This document shows positions 22,206 through 34,165 of a stretch of DNA of 64,000 nt, one piece after another. The notes below the pieces were generated by a model. That model was not told the origin of the DNA. It worked only from the letters and a program-made list of their open reading frames with translations, and did not search any database. Position 1 is the first letter of the stretch. The number at the start of each line of letters is the position of its first letter. Origin of the DNA: Tachypleus tridentatus (Eukaryota > Arthropoda > Merostomata > Xiphosura > Limulidae); contig NW_027467782.1 in assembly GCF_004210375.1 (NCBI RefSeq), forward strand, positions 36,383,771-36,447,770, written 5' to 3'. The position numbers and the translations under genes were made by a program.

Positions 22206-22935
22206 TCAATCCATTTCTAGCCACACCTTTTTTTTCCCACTTAAGGTGTTTTTTTTATTGATTTTAAAGTAAACACGAATTACTTAAAACCTTTCAATAA
22301 AGATACACTTTGAAAAGATTATTTATTCGTGGACTAATTAATATAAATGTTTTAAAACAACGTTGTAGATAATTTAATCAAAAAATATGATTAACTAACC
22401 TCGTTGAATCTCAACAACTTTGGAGATTCTAATTATTTTATTCTAAGTCAGTTATAAAGACAGCATAGTTATCTACTTTTATATTTATTATATTATCTCT
22501 GCAGGACAGTTTAATTTTGAACGCTTTTTCTAAGCCAGCAAAACATGAGTTTAAATAAATATATTGGTCGTAAGACAGTTGTGTTAGGCCTAACGTACTT
22601 TTAATATTACATCTTTTGTGAAGAGTGTGTTTAATTGAATTCACACATTGCTAGATTAGAAAAGACACTTATATCCTAACACTTAGAGAATAAACAATAT
22701 CATATAACACATATCATGCATTATTATTTACATTTAGATTTTGGAAACTTTTATCTCTGAGTTTGTGATTTCTGCTTAATTATAAAGATAATTAACCTCA
22801 AGGAAGAATTTAAAAATCCAAAAGTTTACTTTAAATGTATCCAGTAAGAAAAAATAAATATTTACTTATCTAACGTCATTTTCTTCAGGATGTGTATTGA
22901 AATGTTTCAGAACATATTACTTTTACATGATCGGA
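22206..22935. other. Unassigned AT-rich DNA
   Basis: No recognisable gene or repeat. The ORF at 22438-22644 (minus) has no supporting feature. Confidence 0.45.
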
Positions 22936-23382
22936 CTACCGTTTGCTTATGCTCTGCCCATCACGGGTATCGAAAACCGGTTTCAGGACGGCTGGTATGG
23001 TGTTGACACTTTTACCAAAATAAGGCGGTGAACAACGTTTCGACTTTCCTACATTTTAAATACAAGTGTTGGCCTGGCATAGCCAAGCGTGTTAAGGCGT
23101 GCGACTCGTAATCTGAGGGTCGCGGGTTCGAATCCCCATCGCGCCAAACATGCTTGCCCTTTCAGCCGTGGGGCGTTATAATGTGACGGTCAATGCCATT
23201 ATTCGTTGGTAAAAGAGTAGCCCAAGAGTTGGCGGTGGGTGGTGATGACTAGCTGCCTTTCCTCTTGTCTTACACTGCTAAATTAGGGACGGCTAGCACA
23301 GATAGCCCTCGAGTAGCTTTGTGCGAAATTCCAAAAACAAACAAAACAATAACTACAAGTGGATTTCTTGTCATTACGAAAC
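22936..23382 (-). mobile_element. SINE C fragment followed by a PLE terminus split by a SINE
   Basis: 22936-22985 holds GCTCTGCCCATCACGGGTATC and CGAAAACCGGTTTC, the head region of family C on the minus strand. From 22986 the sequence CGGCTGGTATGGTGTTGACA, GAACAACGTTTCGACTTTCC is a diverged PLE terminus. It resumes after the SINE at about 23354 with ACAAGTGGATTTCTTGTCAT, the same order as the terminus at 28165-28285. Confidence 0.65.
23071..23353 (+). mobile_element. tRNA-derived SINE, family A, inserted in a PLE terminus
   Basis: Full-length copy with head GGCCTGGCATAGCCAAGCGT, box-B GCGGGTTCGAATCCCC and tail CCAAAAACAAACAAAAC. The repeat TACAAGTG at 23061-23068 and 23354-23361 marks the target site. 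Confidence 0.9.
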
Positions 23383-23462
23383 CGTTTTATTATCGGTTTG
23401 AGTCCACAGACATATAGGACTACTGAAGACAGACTGGAAAAACAAAGAGTAAGACACTAAAA

Positions 23463-23652
23463 GACCTTTTTATAATATATAAAATAGATTGATTACGCAA
23501 TATGGTAGGGAATCTTTTGAGCGATGAAAATACAGAGGTGTAGCCATGTATTGTTTAGTCTGTAACGATAAATTATTTCCAAAATATAAAGGGTCATAAC
23601 AAAGGTCATCCTTTTTAACAGGAATGACGATGAAAGGTTGCTCATAGACCTG
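23463..23652 (+). repeat. Unclassified interspersed repeat, copy 2
   Basis: Second copy of the repeat at 20558-20744, in the same orientation. It keeps TGATTACGCAATATGG, GGGAATCTTTTGAGCGATG, TTTAGTCTGTAACGATAAA and AACAGGAATGACGATG. The boundaries coincide within a few bases, which fits a mobile element end rather than a segmental duplication. Confidence 0.8.
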
Positions 23653-24407
23653 ATTGTTTGTTTAGAGTTTAGTCTATGTTATTCATATATGAAATGTATT
23701 GTGGTTAAGATCAATATGTTAATTTATATCTTACTCTATTCAAGTAGAAAGTGCAATAATTATTATATTTTGGCCGATTTATGCATTTTAATATGTTAGT
23801 AGCAATATCCTTTTCCTAAATTTATTTAGCTATGTTCATATCTATTTATTTATACGGAGTTTTCCACCAAAAGTTAAAGCGTAAGATTAAACCTTAGAGA
23901 AAAATTTGTTATAAAAAGCATATTAAATGAACATTTGATATCCATGTTTACTCGAAAATTATGATTTTACTGCAGTATCTCTTTTAAGTTTTAGTTTAAG
24001 AATTTCTTTTGTAATATTTGCCGCCTTTAAACTTTTGGTTTGTCTTTGGAACACCATTAAGTTTACTGACAGTAATTAACTTAGGAAGTTTATAACTTTA
24101 AGAGAAGAAAAAGTGTTTGTATTCAATCTCTTAATATAAACGTTAAGTACTTTAAGATACGTCTTTATGCGAAAAGACAAACAACTTAAAATAGAGAGGG
24201 ACTTTCCTTTTTTTTCTAAAAAATAACAAGAAATAATTAAACTTGTAATACGTCTGAAAGAACCTTTTTCTATTATTTGAAATACAAAGCAATAAATTGA
24301 GAGTACTTAAAGCTGTTTTTTACGTTCTGGAAAGGAATGTCTACACATTAGGAACGTTTTTCTCAAATATGAAATACCTTCATGTCACGTAATGTTATAT
24401 AAAAATA

Positions 24408-26670
24408 TTACTTTTGTTGAAATAATATAATGAATATTAGCATTGTTGAAATAATATAATGAATATCAGCATTGTTAAAACAATAAAATAAATATTAGCA
24501 TTGTTGAATTAATATAATAAATAACAGCATTGTTGAAATAATATAATGAATATCAGCATTGTTGAAATAATATGATAAATATTAGCATTGTTAAAATAAT
24601 ATAATGAATATCAGCATTATTGAAATAATATAATGATTATTAGCATTGTTGAAATAATATAATGAATATTAGCATTGTTGCAATAATATAATGAATATCA
24701 GCATTGTTGAAATAATATGATAAATATTAGCATTTGAATATATAATAAACATTAGTATTGTTGAAATGATAAAATGAATATTAGCATTGATGAAATAATA
24801 TAATAAATATTAGCATTGTTGAAATAACATAATGAATATTAGCATTGTTGAAATAATATAATAAATATCAGCATTGTTGAAATAATATAACAAATATAAG
24901 CATTGTTGAAATAATATGATAAATATCAGCATTGTTAAAATAATATAATGAATATTAGCATTGTTGAAATAATATAATGAATATTAGCATTGTTGAAATA
25001 AAATAATAAATATCAATATTGTTGAAATAATATAATAAACATTAGCATTGCTGAAATAATATGATGAATATTAGCATTGTTGAAATAATATAATAAATAT
25101 CAGCATTGTTGAAATATAACAAATATAAGCATTGTTGAAATAATATGATAAATATCAGCATTATTGAAATAACATAATGAATATTAGCATTGTTGAAATA
25201 ATATAACAAATATAAGCATTGTTGAAATAATATGATAAATATTAGCATTGTTAAAATAATATAATAAACATTAGCATTGTTGAAATAATATAATTAATAT
25301 CAGTCTTTTTGAAATAATATAACAAATATAAGCATCGTTGAAATAATATGATAAATATTAGCATTGTTAAAATAATATAATGAATATCAGCAATATTGAA
25401 ATAATATAATGATTATTAGCATTGTTTAAATAATATGATGAATATTAGCATTGTTGCAATAATATAATTAATATCAGCATTGTTGAAATAATATGATAAA
25501 TATTAGCATTGTTGAAATATAATAAACATTAGTATTGTTGAAATGATATAATGAATATTAGCATTGATGAAATAATATAATAAATATTAGCATTGTTGAA
25601 ATAACATAATGAATATTAGCATTGTTGAAATAATATAATATAAGCATTGTTGAAATAATATGATAAATATCAGCATTGTTAAAATAATATAATGAATATG
25701 AGCATTGTTGAAATAATATAATGAATATTAGCATTGTTGAAATAATATAATGAATATTAGCATTGTTGAAATAATATGATAAATATCAGGATTATTGAAA
25801 TAATATAACAAATATAAGCATTGTTGAAATAATATGATAAATATCAGCATTATTGAAATAACATAATGAATATTAGCATTGTTGAAATAATATAACAAAT
25901 ATAAGCATTGTTGAAATAATGATAAATATTAGCATTGTTAAAATAATATAATGAATATTAGCATTGTTGAAATAATATAATGAATATTAGCATTGTTGAA
26001 ATAATATAATAAATATCAGCATTGTTGAAATAATATAATGAATATTAGCATTGTTGAAATAATATGAAAAATATCAGCATTGTTGAAATAATATGATAAA
26101 TATCAGCATTGTTGAAATAATATAACAAATATAAGCATTGTTGAAATAATATGATAAATATTAGCATTGTTAAAATAATATAATGAATATTAGCATTGTT
26201 GAAATAATATAATGAATATTAGCATTGTTGAAATAATATAATGAATATTAGCATTGTTGAAATAATATAATGAATATTAGCATTGTTGAAATAATATAAT
26301 AAATATCAGCATTGTTGAAATAATATAATGAATATTAGCATTGTTGAAATAATATGATAAATATCAGCATTGTTGAAATAATATAACAAATATAAGCATT
26401 GTTGAAATAATATGATAAATATCAGCATTGTTGAAATAATATAACAAATATAAGCATTGTTGAAATAATATGATAAATATTAGCATTGTTAAAATAATAT
26501 AATGAATATTAGCATTGTTAAAATAATATAATAAATATTAGCATTGTTGTAATAATATAGTAAATATTAGTTTTGTTTATATAATATAGTAAATATTAGC
26601 ATTTCTTAAACAACAATAAATATAGGTTTAGTTTAAATATTATAGTAGACATTAGTATTGTTTAAACGTT
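24408..26670. repeat. Minisatellite, 29-bp unit, about 75-78 copies
   Basis: Unit built from TTAGCATTGTTGAAATAATA followed by TAATGAATA or TGATAAATA. Variants alternate at three main positions (ATTAGC/ATCAGC/ATAAGC, TAATGAAT/TGATAAAT/TAACAAAT, GTTGAA/GTTAAA), and some blocks of variants recur (for example 25000-25250 against 25700-25950), suggesting duplication of multi-unit blocks. The unit degenerates at the right end (26540-26670). No coding value: the ORF at 25042-25248 reads the repeat. Confidence 0.97.
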
Positions 26671-27223
26671 ACTATCTGAAGATTTTAAAAGAATTTATGA
26701 GTGGAAGGTTATTGTTTATTATTTTTTGTTATCGTTTAAGCACAAATTTGCTCAATTTTATAAAAAATATCCTAATTTTAGAGCAATAAGCGTAAATAAC
26801 GATGTTCGCTACGGTTGTACCGAGTACGTACGGTTTATGACAATATTCTATTAATCTGTATTCTCTGGTGTTACTATGAAGGAAGTCATTAACACTATTT
26901 TAGAAAAGAGAAATTATCCCTATATATGTTGAAGAATTTGGTTGGTTCAGTAAAATGTAAATCTTTTCCATATAATACGGTTGCGATCCTAAAGTTATAG
27001 AGTGTCACTCTCTGATTTGGTGTGGCTCGTTAGTGTGTATTAATATCTAATCAAACACACCTCAGTTGTGAAAAGAAAGTGCGGTCGAAAAAGTATTAAA
27101 GAAAGTCACCAGTGGCGGATAAACTTATAATAAACATTAATAACAATTTTACAGCCAATACACATTCATTAGTCAGCCATTCTGCGATTTTCGTTCAGCT
27201 TTGGGCGTGATGGTGAATAAAAC
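26671..27223. other. Unassigned DNA between minisatellite and SINE
   Basis: No gene, array or mobile-element end recognised. Confidence 0.45.
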
Positions 27224-27507
27224 AATGTTTTGTTTGTTTGTTTTGGAATTTCGCAAAAAGCTACTCGAGGGCTATCTGCGCTAGCCGTCCCTAATTTAGC
27301 AGTGTAAGACTAGAGGAAAGGCAGCTAGTAATCACCACCCACCTCCAACTCTTAGGCTACTCTTTTACCAACGAATAGTGGTATTGACCGTAACATTATA
27401 ACGACCCCACGGCTGAAAGGGCGAGCACGTTTGGTGCGACCGGGATTCGAGCCCGCGACCCTCGGACTACAAGTCGAACGCTTTAACACGTTTGGCCATG
27501 CCGGGCC
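27224..27507 (-). mobile_element. tRNA-derived SINE, family A
   Basis: Near-complete minus-strand copy, from tail TTTGTTTGTTTTGGAATTTC to head GGCCATGCCGGGCC. The box-B complement reads GGGATTCGAGCCCGC. No clear target-site duplication was seen. Confidence 0.92.
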
Positions 27508-28160
27508 GTTAGGTTCAATAAATCACGTTGTTTGAAGAAGTTTATTTACGTTAACATAATATCTGATAAAACAGATATTAAAAATATGTTATACTGTGTT
27601 ACTCACAAAGTTTTTTTCTGAAAACTTAAAAACAAAGATGTTCCAGAATTGTATGTTTGATGTTGAAAAAAAAACACCCTAATTTTAGGGACAAAGAAAA
27701 ATATCTTTTTTGTTTTATTTTTATATACGCATTACCTATTCTTAGATTTAGTTCGACTGACCTTATGTGTCAGTTAAACTAAGTTCAGCTATTAAAACAA
27801 CTCAACATTTCCGATAAAAATAGACGTAAAACACTGTAAACATTTTATTTTTTATTTGAGTTTTTACAGTAGAAATACAATATATACAAAGATTTTATCT
27901 AAAATTGTAAACTAAAATAGAATGACTAGAGCTGACAGGAACATTTCATATGTTACGTTGTTTAATTACACATTTTGTTCGACTTGCAAAGCAAAAATTC
28001 GCCGAGTAATTTCATCACTAACTGAACAATATAAACAAGAATTATTTAAACACACACAGCAGAAATATTATGACACGGGATTCATGGTTTCATAGTAGAG
28101 TGAATTCGGTTTGTCGGTTGATGGTATTAGCTTCTGCTGGTACATTTGGATTGTGAGTAG
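27508..28160. other. Unassigned AT-rich DNA
   Basis: Nothing recognised. Several A/T runs; no splice-bounded exon. Confidence 0.45.
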
Positions 28161-28164
28161 CTTC

Positions 28165-28290
28165 ATTTATATGCAAAAACGGCTCGTTTGGGCTGAGAAA
28201 ACACTTTACATAGAAGAGCGAACAACGTTTCGACCTTCTTCGGTCATCGTCAGGTTCACAACAAGTGGGTTTCTCGTCATCACTGTGAGT
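28165..28290 (-). mobile_element. PLE terminus, solo copy
   Basis: Minus-strand terminus with the full order (reading leftward): GTGATGACGAGAAACCCACT, TGAACCTGACGATGACCGAA, GGTCGAAACGTTGTTCGCTC and the AAACGAGCCGTTTTTGCATA end. It keeps CTGACGA and GAAACG, the hammerhead-like core blocks. No PLE coding sequence is attached. Confidence 0.8.
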
Positions 28291-28380
28291 AGCTTCAGTT
28301 CGTGTTCCGAGCCAACTAGCTGCTTTCCGGGTTTAGATCTCGTTTTTGATGTCCATTTTGGTCATTTTCCAGAGGGATGA

Positions 28381-29300
28381 AACACGAAAGAACGACAACA
28401 TAAAAGGGAAGTCCGGTCTCATTTGTGACAATAATAATTTTTGTGCTTTTGACACCCTAACAGTGTCTACCACTTATAATATCGTGAGCTGGTGTTTTCC
28501 GTATCCATAATTGTGCAAGTTCACACATATCTTCTCCAATAACACGGACCAATTAAAGCTAGAATTTTTAAGTTACGATAGCATGAATTCAGTAAATTAA
28601 TTTAGAGTATTTGTGTTTCCGTTATGTCACCAAATATTAACACAGATAACATACCTTCACACCGTGCATGTTGTGATCGTCCGTAAGTTAAAAAGTATCT
28701 CAACCATTTTACTCAAACTCTATTATACTGATATATGATGGATTAACTAATATTGATGGTTAAATGTGGTAAGTACATGTGTCTATACAAAATACGTGTT
28801 ATTTTTAGAATAATTCATTCATAATAACTTGAGGAAGTACACAAAGAAACAATACAAAACATGAACAATATGTGAAGTAAACAAGTGTGATAACATAACA
28901 ACTAAGGCTGACGGTGGGAAACATATCAGAATCTATTAAATGTTTTACATACATATATACTATTGATAAATTATAAATAAAGTTGAACCTCAATGAAAAC
29001 AAAATCATTGTTTATTACAACCCTTGTCTTTTCAGAAAGTTCATTTCGCTCAGAACATTAAAGAACATTAAAAAGGCAGTAAGCTAACAGAACTCGTCGT
29101 CAACTCTTTGGCTACTCTTGAGTGATCTGTTGATGTATATGACTGTCACACTTAGTGTAGCCACGGCTACAAGAAGAAGTTATGAACATATTTTTTTAAA
29201 AAAGTAACGTATGAAAATAATTAGTTTTTGAAACTGATAAAGTGGAGGCAGAATACAAAAAGAACAAATTACAATAAAGTCAAGACTAAGTAATAATGTG
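28381..29300. other. Unassigned DNA
   Basis: A short decayed family A piece may lie at about 29090-29170 (GTCGTCAACTCTTTGGCTAC). No gene recognised; the ORF at 28805-29008 (minus) is unsupported. Confidence 0.45.
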
Positions 29301-29308
29301 AAGTTAAA

Positions 29309-29630
29309 GTGTGTGTGTTTTGTTTTAACAAAGGCACATCGGGATATCTGTTTTGTTTTAACAAAGTCACATCGGGATATCTGTTTTGTTTTAACAAAGT
29401 CACATTGGGATATCTGTTTTGTTTTAACAAAGCCACAGCAGGGTATCTGTTTTGTTTTAACAAAGCCACATCGGGATATCTGTTTTGTTTTAACAAAGCC
29501 ACATTAGGATATCTGTTTTCTTTTAACAAAGTCACATCGAGATATCTATTAAGCCATCTGAGAGGAATTGAACTCCTTATTTAAGCGTTGTAAATCCGTA
29601 GACGTACCACTGTACCAGCGAGTGAGGGGC
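29309..29630 (-). repeat. Family B SINE with an expanded 33-bp internal tandem repeat
   Basis: The head lies at 29550-29630 in minus orientation (GTTGTAAATCCGTAGACGTA, TGTACCAGCGAG). Where a normal copy has one TTTTGTTTTAACAAAGCCAC segment followed by a GGGATATCTG segment, this one has about seven tandem copies (29318-29545). The unit is 33 bp, a multiple of three, so open frames run through it on both strands (11-residue repeats YLFCFNKATSG and LLKQNRYPDVA). These frames are a by-product of the repeat length. Confidence 0.85.
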
Positions 29631-30030
29631 TGAAGTTAAAGTCTCTACTATGTAAGTAGATGTTTATATGAAATAAGTTTGGACACGTTCATGCATTTTA
29701 TTCAACTGGAATTCAGAAATGATTTTATGTCTTTTCAAAAGATTAGTAAAGCATGGTATTATATTAACTTTAAAAGTGAACCAGTACCTTGTCGCTATAT
29801 TTAGACATGTTTACAGCTAAAGCAAAACAAGAATTGTTATTTCTATCTGTAGAAAACCAACAAGAATTTTAAGCAATGTTCACCTATCGTTATACTACTA
29901 CGAAAAGATAGAACGTTTAATGTATTTAAGAGAAAATGTCCAACATGGTCGCTGATGAAAAGCAGAATTTTGTTTTGAAATGTTACGATATGTCATAAGA
30001 TTTATCAAAAAATGGCCATCTAAGGACTTT

Positions 30031-30066
30031 TGATTTGTTTGGAATTTCGCGCAATGCTACATGATG
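30031..30066 (-). mobile_element. Family A SINE, tail stub
   Basis: TTTGTTTGGAATTTCGCGCA followed by ATGCTACATGATG, then an abrupt change into the 48-bp repeat. Only about 35 bp remain. Confidence 0.5.
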
Positions 30067-30072
30067 CTGGTA

Positions 30073-30325
30073 TGGATGTAAGTCTAAAATAATATAAATA
30101 CATAGCCCTAGTGAATATATTGGATGTTAGTGTAAAATATTATATATAAATAGCCCTAGTGAATATATTGGATGTTAGTGTAAAATATTATATATAAATA
30201 GCCTTAGTGAACTCGTTGGATGTAAGTCCAAAATATTATACATAAATAACGTAGTGAATACATTGGATGTAAATTTAAAATCACATTTATAAATAATGTA
30301 CTGAACATATTGGATGTAAGTGAAA
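30073..30325. repeat. Tandem repeat, unit about 48 bp, about 5 copies
   Basis: Each unit holds TAGCCCTAGTGAATATATTG, GATGTTAGTGTAAAATATTA and a TATATAAA end. The first two complete units are almost identical; later ones decay to the right. Confidence 0.88.
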
Positions 30326-30349
30326 GACGTATAATGGGTGAAAAATTAA

Positions 30350-30468
30350 GCTTTCTTTCTTTCTTTGTTTGAGATAAAGCTTTCTGCAACCTGTTCACCA
30401 CGGGTATCGAAATTCGGTTTCTAGCGCTATAAGTCCGTAGACATTCTGCAGTTTTACTGAGGGGTGAA
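30350..30468 (-). mobile_element. tRNA-derived SINE, family C
   Basis: Minus-strand order: TTTCTTTCTTTGTTTGAGAT tail, AAAGCTTTCTGCAACCTGTT, CACCACGGGTATCGAAATTC, GGTTTCTAGCGCTATAAGTC and the head end at TTTTACTGAGGGG. Confidence 0.65.
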
Positions 30469-30499
30469 ATTATACGAATACAGCTTTAAAAATAAGAGA

Positions 30500-31035
30500 A
30501 CATTATAAACAATCATATAGCATTACAAACCATCATATAACATTACAAACAATTATATAACAATACAAACCATCATATAACATTAGACAATCATATAACA
30601 TTACAGACAATCATGTAACATTACAGACAATCATATAACATTACAGACAATCATGTAGCATTATAAACAATCATATAGCATTACAAACCAGCATATAACA
30701 TTACAAACAATTATATAACATTAGAAACAATCATATAACATTAGACAATTATATAACATTACAGACAATCATGTAACATTGCAGACAATCATATAACATT
30801 ACAAACAATTACATTACATTACAGACAATTATATAACATTACACACAATCATATAACATTACAGACAATCATATAACATTACAGACAATCATGCAACATT
30901 ACAGACAATCATGTAACATTACAGACAATCATATAACATTACAGACAATCATGTAACATTACAGACAATCATGTAACATTACAGACAATCATATAACATT
31001 ACAAAAAATCACATAATATTACAGACAATCATGTA
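30500..31035. repeat. Minisatellite, 20-bp unit, about 26 copies
   Basis: Unit ACATTACAGACAATCATATA with variants ATATA/ATGTA and CAGAC/CAAAC. The right part (30840-31030) is more uniform than the left. Confidence 0.96.
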
Positions 31036-31258
31036 GATTATATATGAAACAAAGAATAATATGTTTGTTTCTAATGCTTAGAAAACAAGTTGTTACTGTT
31101 AGCCACCATTTGATACCACCGGTGGAAAAAAAACAAATTGTTTTCAAAATACAGAACATGGAAATTAACGGAAAAATATTGAAGACGATACATAGAGAAA
31201 GAATAAATACAGTAAACCTTGACAGATATAAGATGTTTGGATGCAAAAATAAACATTA

Positions 31259-32179
31259 AGATATAGTGACACATGATGAAGAAATGAAATACATGATGAT
31301 AAAACTGGTATAAAACATATTGTTTAAAGTTTGAGACAGATATAGTGACACATGATGAAGAAATGAAATACATGATGATAAAACTGGTATAAAATATATT
31401 GTTTAAAGTTTGAGACAGATATAGTGACACATGATGAAGAAATGAAATACATGATGATAAAACTGGTATAAAATATATTGTTTAAAGTTTGAGACAGATA
31501 TAGTGACACATGATGAAGAAATGAAATACATGATGATAAAACTGGTATAAATTATATTGTTTAAAGTTTGAGACAGATATAGTGGCACATGATGAAGAAA
31601 TGAAATACATGATGGTAAAACTGGTATAAAATATATTGTTTAAAGTTTGAGACAATTATAGTGACACATGATGAAGAAATCAAATACATGATGATAAAAC
31701 TGGTATAAAATATATTGTTTAAAGTTTGAGACAGATATAGTGGCACATGATGAAGAAATGAAATACATGATGATAAAACTGGTATAAAATATATTGTTTA
31801 AAGTTTGAGAGAGATATAGAGACACATGATGAAGAAATGAAATACATGATGATAAAACTGGTATAAAATATATTGTTTAAAGTTTGAGACAGATATAGTG
31901 ACACATGATGAAGAAATGAAATACATGATGATAAAACTGGTATAAAATATATTGTTTAAAGTTTGAGACAGATATAGTGACACATGATGAAGAAATGAAA
32001 TACATGATGATAAAACTGGTATAAAATATATTGTTTAAAGTTTGAGACAGATATAGTGGCACATGATGAAGAAATGAAATACATGATGGTAAAACTGGTA
32101 TAAAATATATTGTTTAAAGTTTGAGACAGGTAGAGTGACACATGATGAAGAAATGAAATACATGATGATAAAACTGGCA
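31259..32179. repeat. Tandem repeat, 79-bp unit, about 11.7 copies
   Basis: Unit contains GATATAGTGACACATGATGA, AGAAATGAAATACATGATGA and TGGTATAAAATATATTGTTT, with AAAGTTTGAGAC before the next unit. Copies are about 97% alike, indicating recent spread. Because 79 = 3x26 + 1, each frame cycles every three units, producing a ladder of 61-codon minus-strand ORFs every 79 bp; these are artefacts. Confidence 0.97.
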
Positions 32180-32690
32180 CAAAAGTCAGCAGTACGAGTG
32201 CACAAATCTTGAACATCGAGTAAAGTTTAATTTGTTAACATTCTCAATCGATTTAGTTCTGAAATTTAACACTAATTGTTAAAGACACTTTCTGAGATGT
32301 CGCTAAAACAGATAAAATATAACAATAAACAAGATTTAGTAAATATATATTTTATATACGTTTTATTTCAGTTGTGGAATATTCAATTTAAAATGTTTCA
32401 TTATAATTAGAGTTATAAAAAAACATTCAACCGCAACTCATGTTGTTGATTTTTCAGAGAAAACTACGTTGGGCTACATGCGGAAAATCGAACCTCGTTT
32501 ATCAGTTTAGACTTTTCGCTCTTCCACGTGTAACCTCTAAATCGATCAATTGATCTCTTATAAGTAGTCAGAAACTCTTTAAACATGGTGTACAATATTC
32601 TTTGAGTTTATATCCTCTCGTAACACGCAAGAGAAACAAAATGATAAAATGTTCGCAGACCTTAACTGAATATTTACATTTTATTTGTCT

Positions 32691-32885
32691 GTGATGACGA
32701 GAAACCCACTTGTTGAGAAATTTATATGCAAAAACGGCTCGTTTGGGTTGAGAAAATATTTTACATAGAAGAGCGAACAACGTTTCGACCTTCTTCGGTC
32801 ATCGTCAGGTCACCTGGTCGAAACGTTGTTCGCTCTTCTATGTAAAATATTTTCTCAACCCAAACGAGCCGTTTTTGCATATAAA
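32691..32885. mobile_element. PLE terminus insertion, inverted dimer
   Basis: Arms at 32718-32790 and 32816-32888 are perfect reverse complements over 73 bp (each with GGTCGAAACGTTGTTCGCTC on one strand and AAACGAGCCGTTTTTGCATA), separated by 25 bp that hold CTGACGATGACCGAAGAA (minus strand). The left flank of the arms, GTGATGACGAGAAACCCACT (32691-), is the other end of the terminus unit. The whole is bounded by a perfect 12-bp repeat TTTTATTTGTCT at 32679-32690 and 32886-32897, so it arrived as one insertion. PLE copies are known for inverted or tandem terminal arrangements. Confidence 0.9.
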
Positions 32886-32897
32886 TTTTATTTGTCT

Positions 32898-34020
32898 CTT
32901 TTGGATATATGTGAAAACTACACGAGAGACATCTGTGCTTACAATTTTGAGTTGTTAGATTCAAAAACACAACAAAAACCAGCAACCGCTGGAAACTCTT
33001 GGATTTATCTAATCGAATAATGAAATTTAAATGTTACTCCTATAACACATCTATAGCTTCAAAATACGATGTTTCGATAACGGGACACGAACCAATAACT
33101 CTTTGCTCGATAGCCCCTTATATATATGTAATGTGGAAACGTAGCTACAGTCATTATAATATTACCGTACCTGTGAAACTAAACAATAGATAGTAATGGT
33201 GCTAATCAAATGTGTTTGTAACTACAATGTGTATTTATGGAAAAAGAAATTGTGAATATACCATTATAAAATTCAGTGATCTGTTGTCTGAGTCTGATGT
33301 ATAAAATCGGGTCACATTTTTACTACTATGGAATCAATATTAATTTCTGTACAAAGTATGGTTAAGTAGCTTCTTGTAATGGTTTCACATCTAATAAACT
33401 TTCATACAATTTAATCGATAGTTTCAGTAGATATAATTCTCATCATTTACTCACCACTTTGTGCCCCCTAGTGGGGCTAAGGTAAGCTTACGTACTTGAA
33501 ATAACCTGCAGATTGTTAACTCATTCTATAAGAAGATCGTATTCTGTGTCGTATAGCTTTAGTTACCATGAAAGTTTATGGTTGAGTTAAATTTCTGAAG
33601 TTCAGGATTAAACTTGTCTATTTTATGCTCTTTGCTAAAAATAATTTTACACTACATAGAATGTATAGAAAATTATATAAATATCAAAACATTTCTTTAA
33701 CACTATTTGAATGGTGACTGCTTTACTCGGGTTATAGAAATATTCGCCTAATAATTAACATTTTTTATTATTTTATTGTTTTATCTATTATTTTTTTCAG
33801 TGGTAGCCGATTTTTCTCTCTTCTGTGTCTTTTTTTCTAAACGAGTTTATAGTTTTATTCTTTCATAATAACGATATTTTAAAGTAGTTAATGTGTGTGG
33901 TTCAAACTGGTAATTGTAACTATAAATTTATCCACATAGCAGTATCCAAATATACTAGGGTTCTGTGCACTGTTAACGTGCCTGAGACTTGTGGCTCCAA
34001 AATCCCCAAAGAAAGAAAAA
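32898..34020. other. Unassigned DNA
   Basis: A decayed SINE-like piece at 32450-32540 lies before it and another at 32908-32950. At 33462-33515 CCCCCTAGTGGGGCTAAGG may be a SINE head. No gene recognised. Confidence 0.45.
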
Positions 34021-34021
34021 T

Positions 34022-34165
34022 AGCTTCAAGAGCTGGCGGTAGGTGGTGTTGACTAGCTGTCTTCCTTTTGAGCTGCCACCTTGCAGATTCACACCTCTAA
34101 AAATCGGGTTTCGATATCTGTGGTGGGCATAGCTTTGTGCTGTATTCTAAAAGCACGACCTTCTG
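34022..34165 (+). mobile_element. Family A fragment joined to a family C SINE
   Basis: 34022-34070 carries AAGAGCTGGCGGTAGGTGGT and GACTAGCTGTCTTCC from the A body; 34082-34165 carries family C (AATCGGGTTTCGATATCTGT, GGTGGGCATAGCTTTGTGCT). Either a chance neighbour pair or a chimeric SINE. Confidence 0.6.

Noticed and set aside
31071-32216. Ladder of 61-codon minus-strand ORFs, each 79 bp apart, encoding YQFYHHVFHFFIMCH-like repeats
   Set aside because: A direct result of the 79-bp tandem repeat; no start, splice or conservation support.
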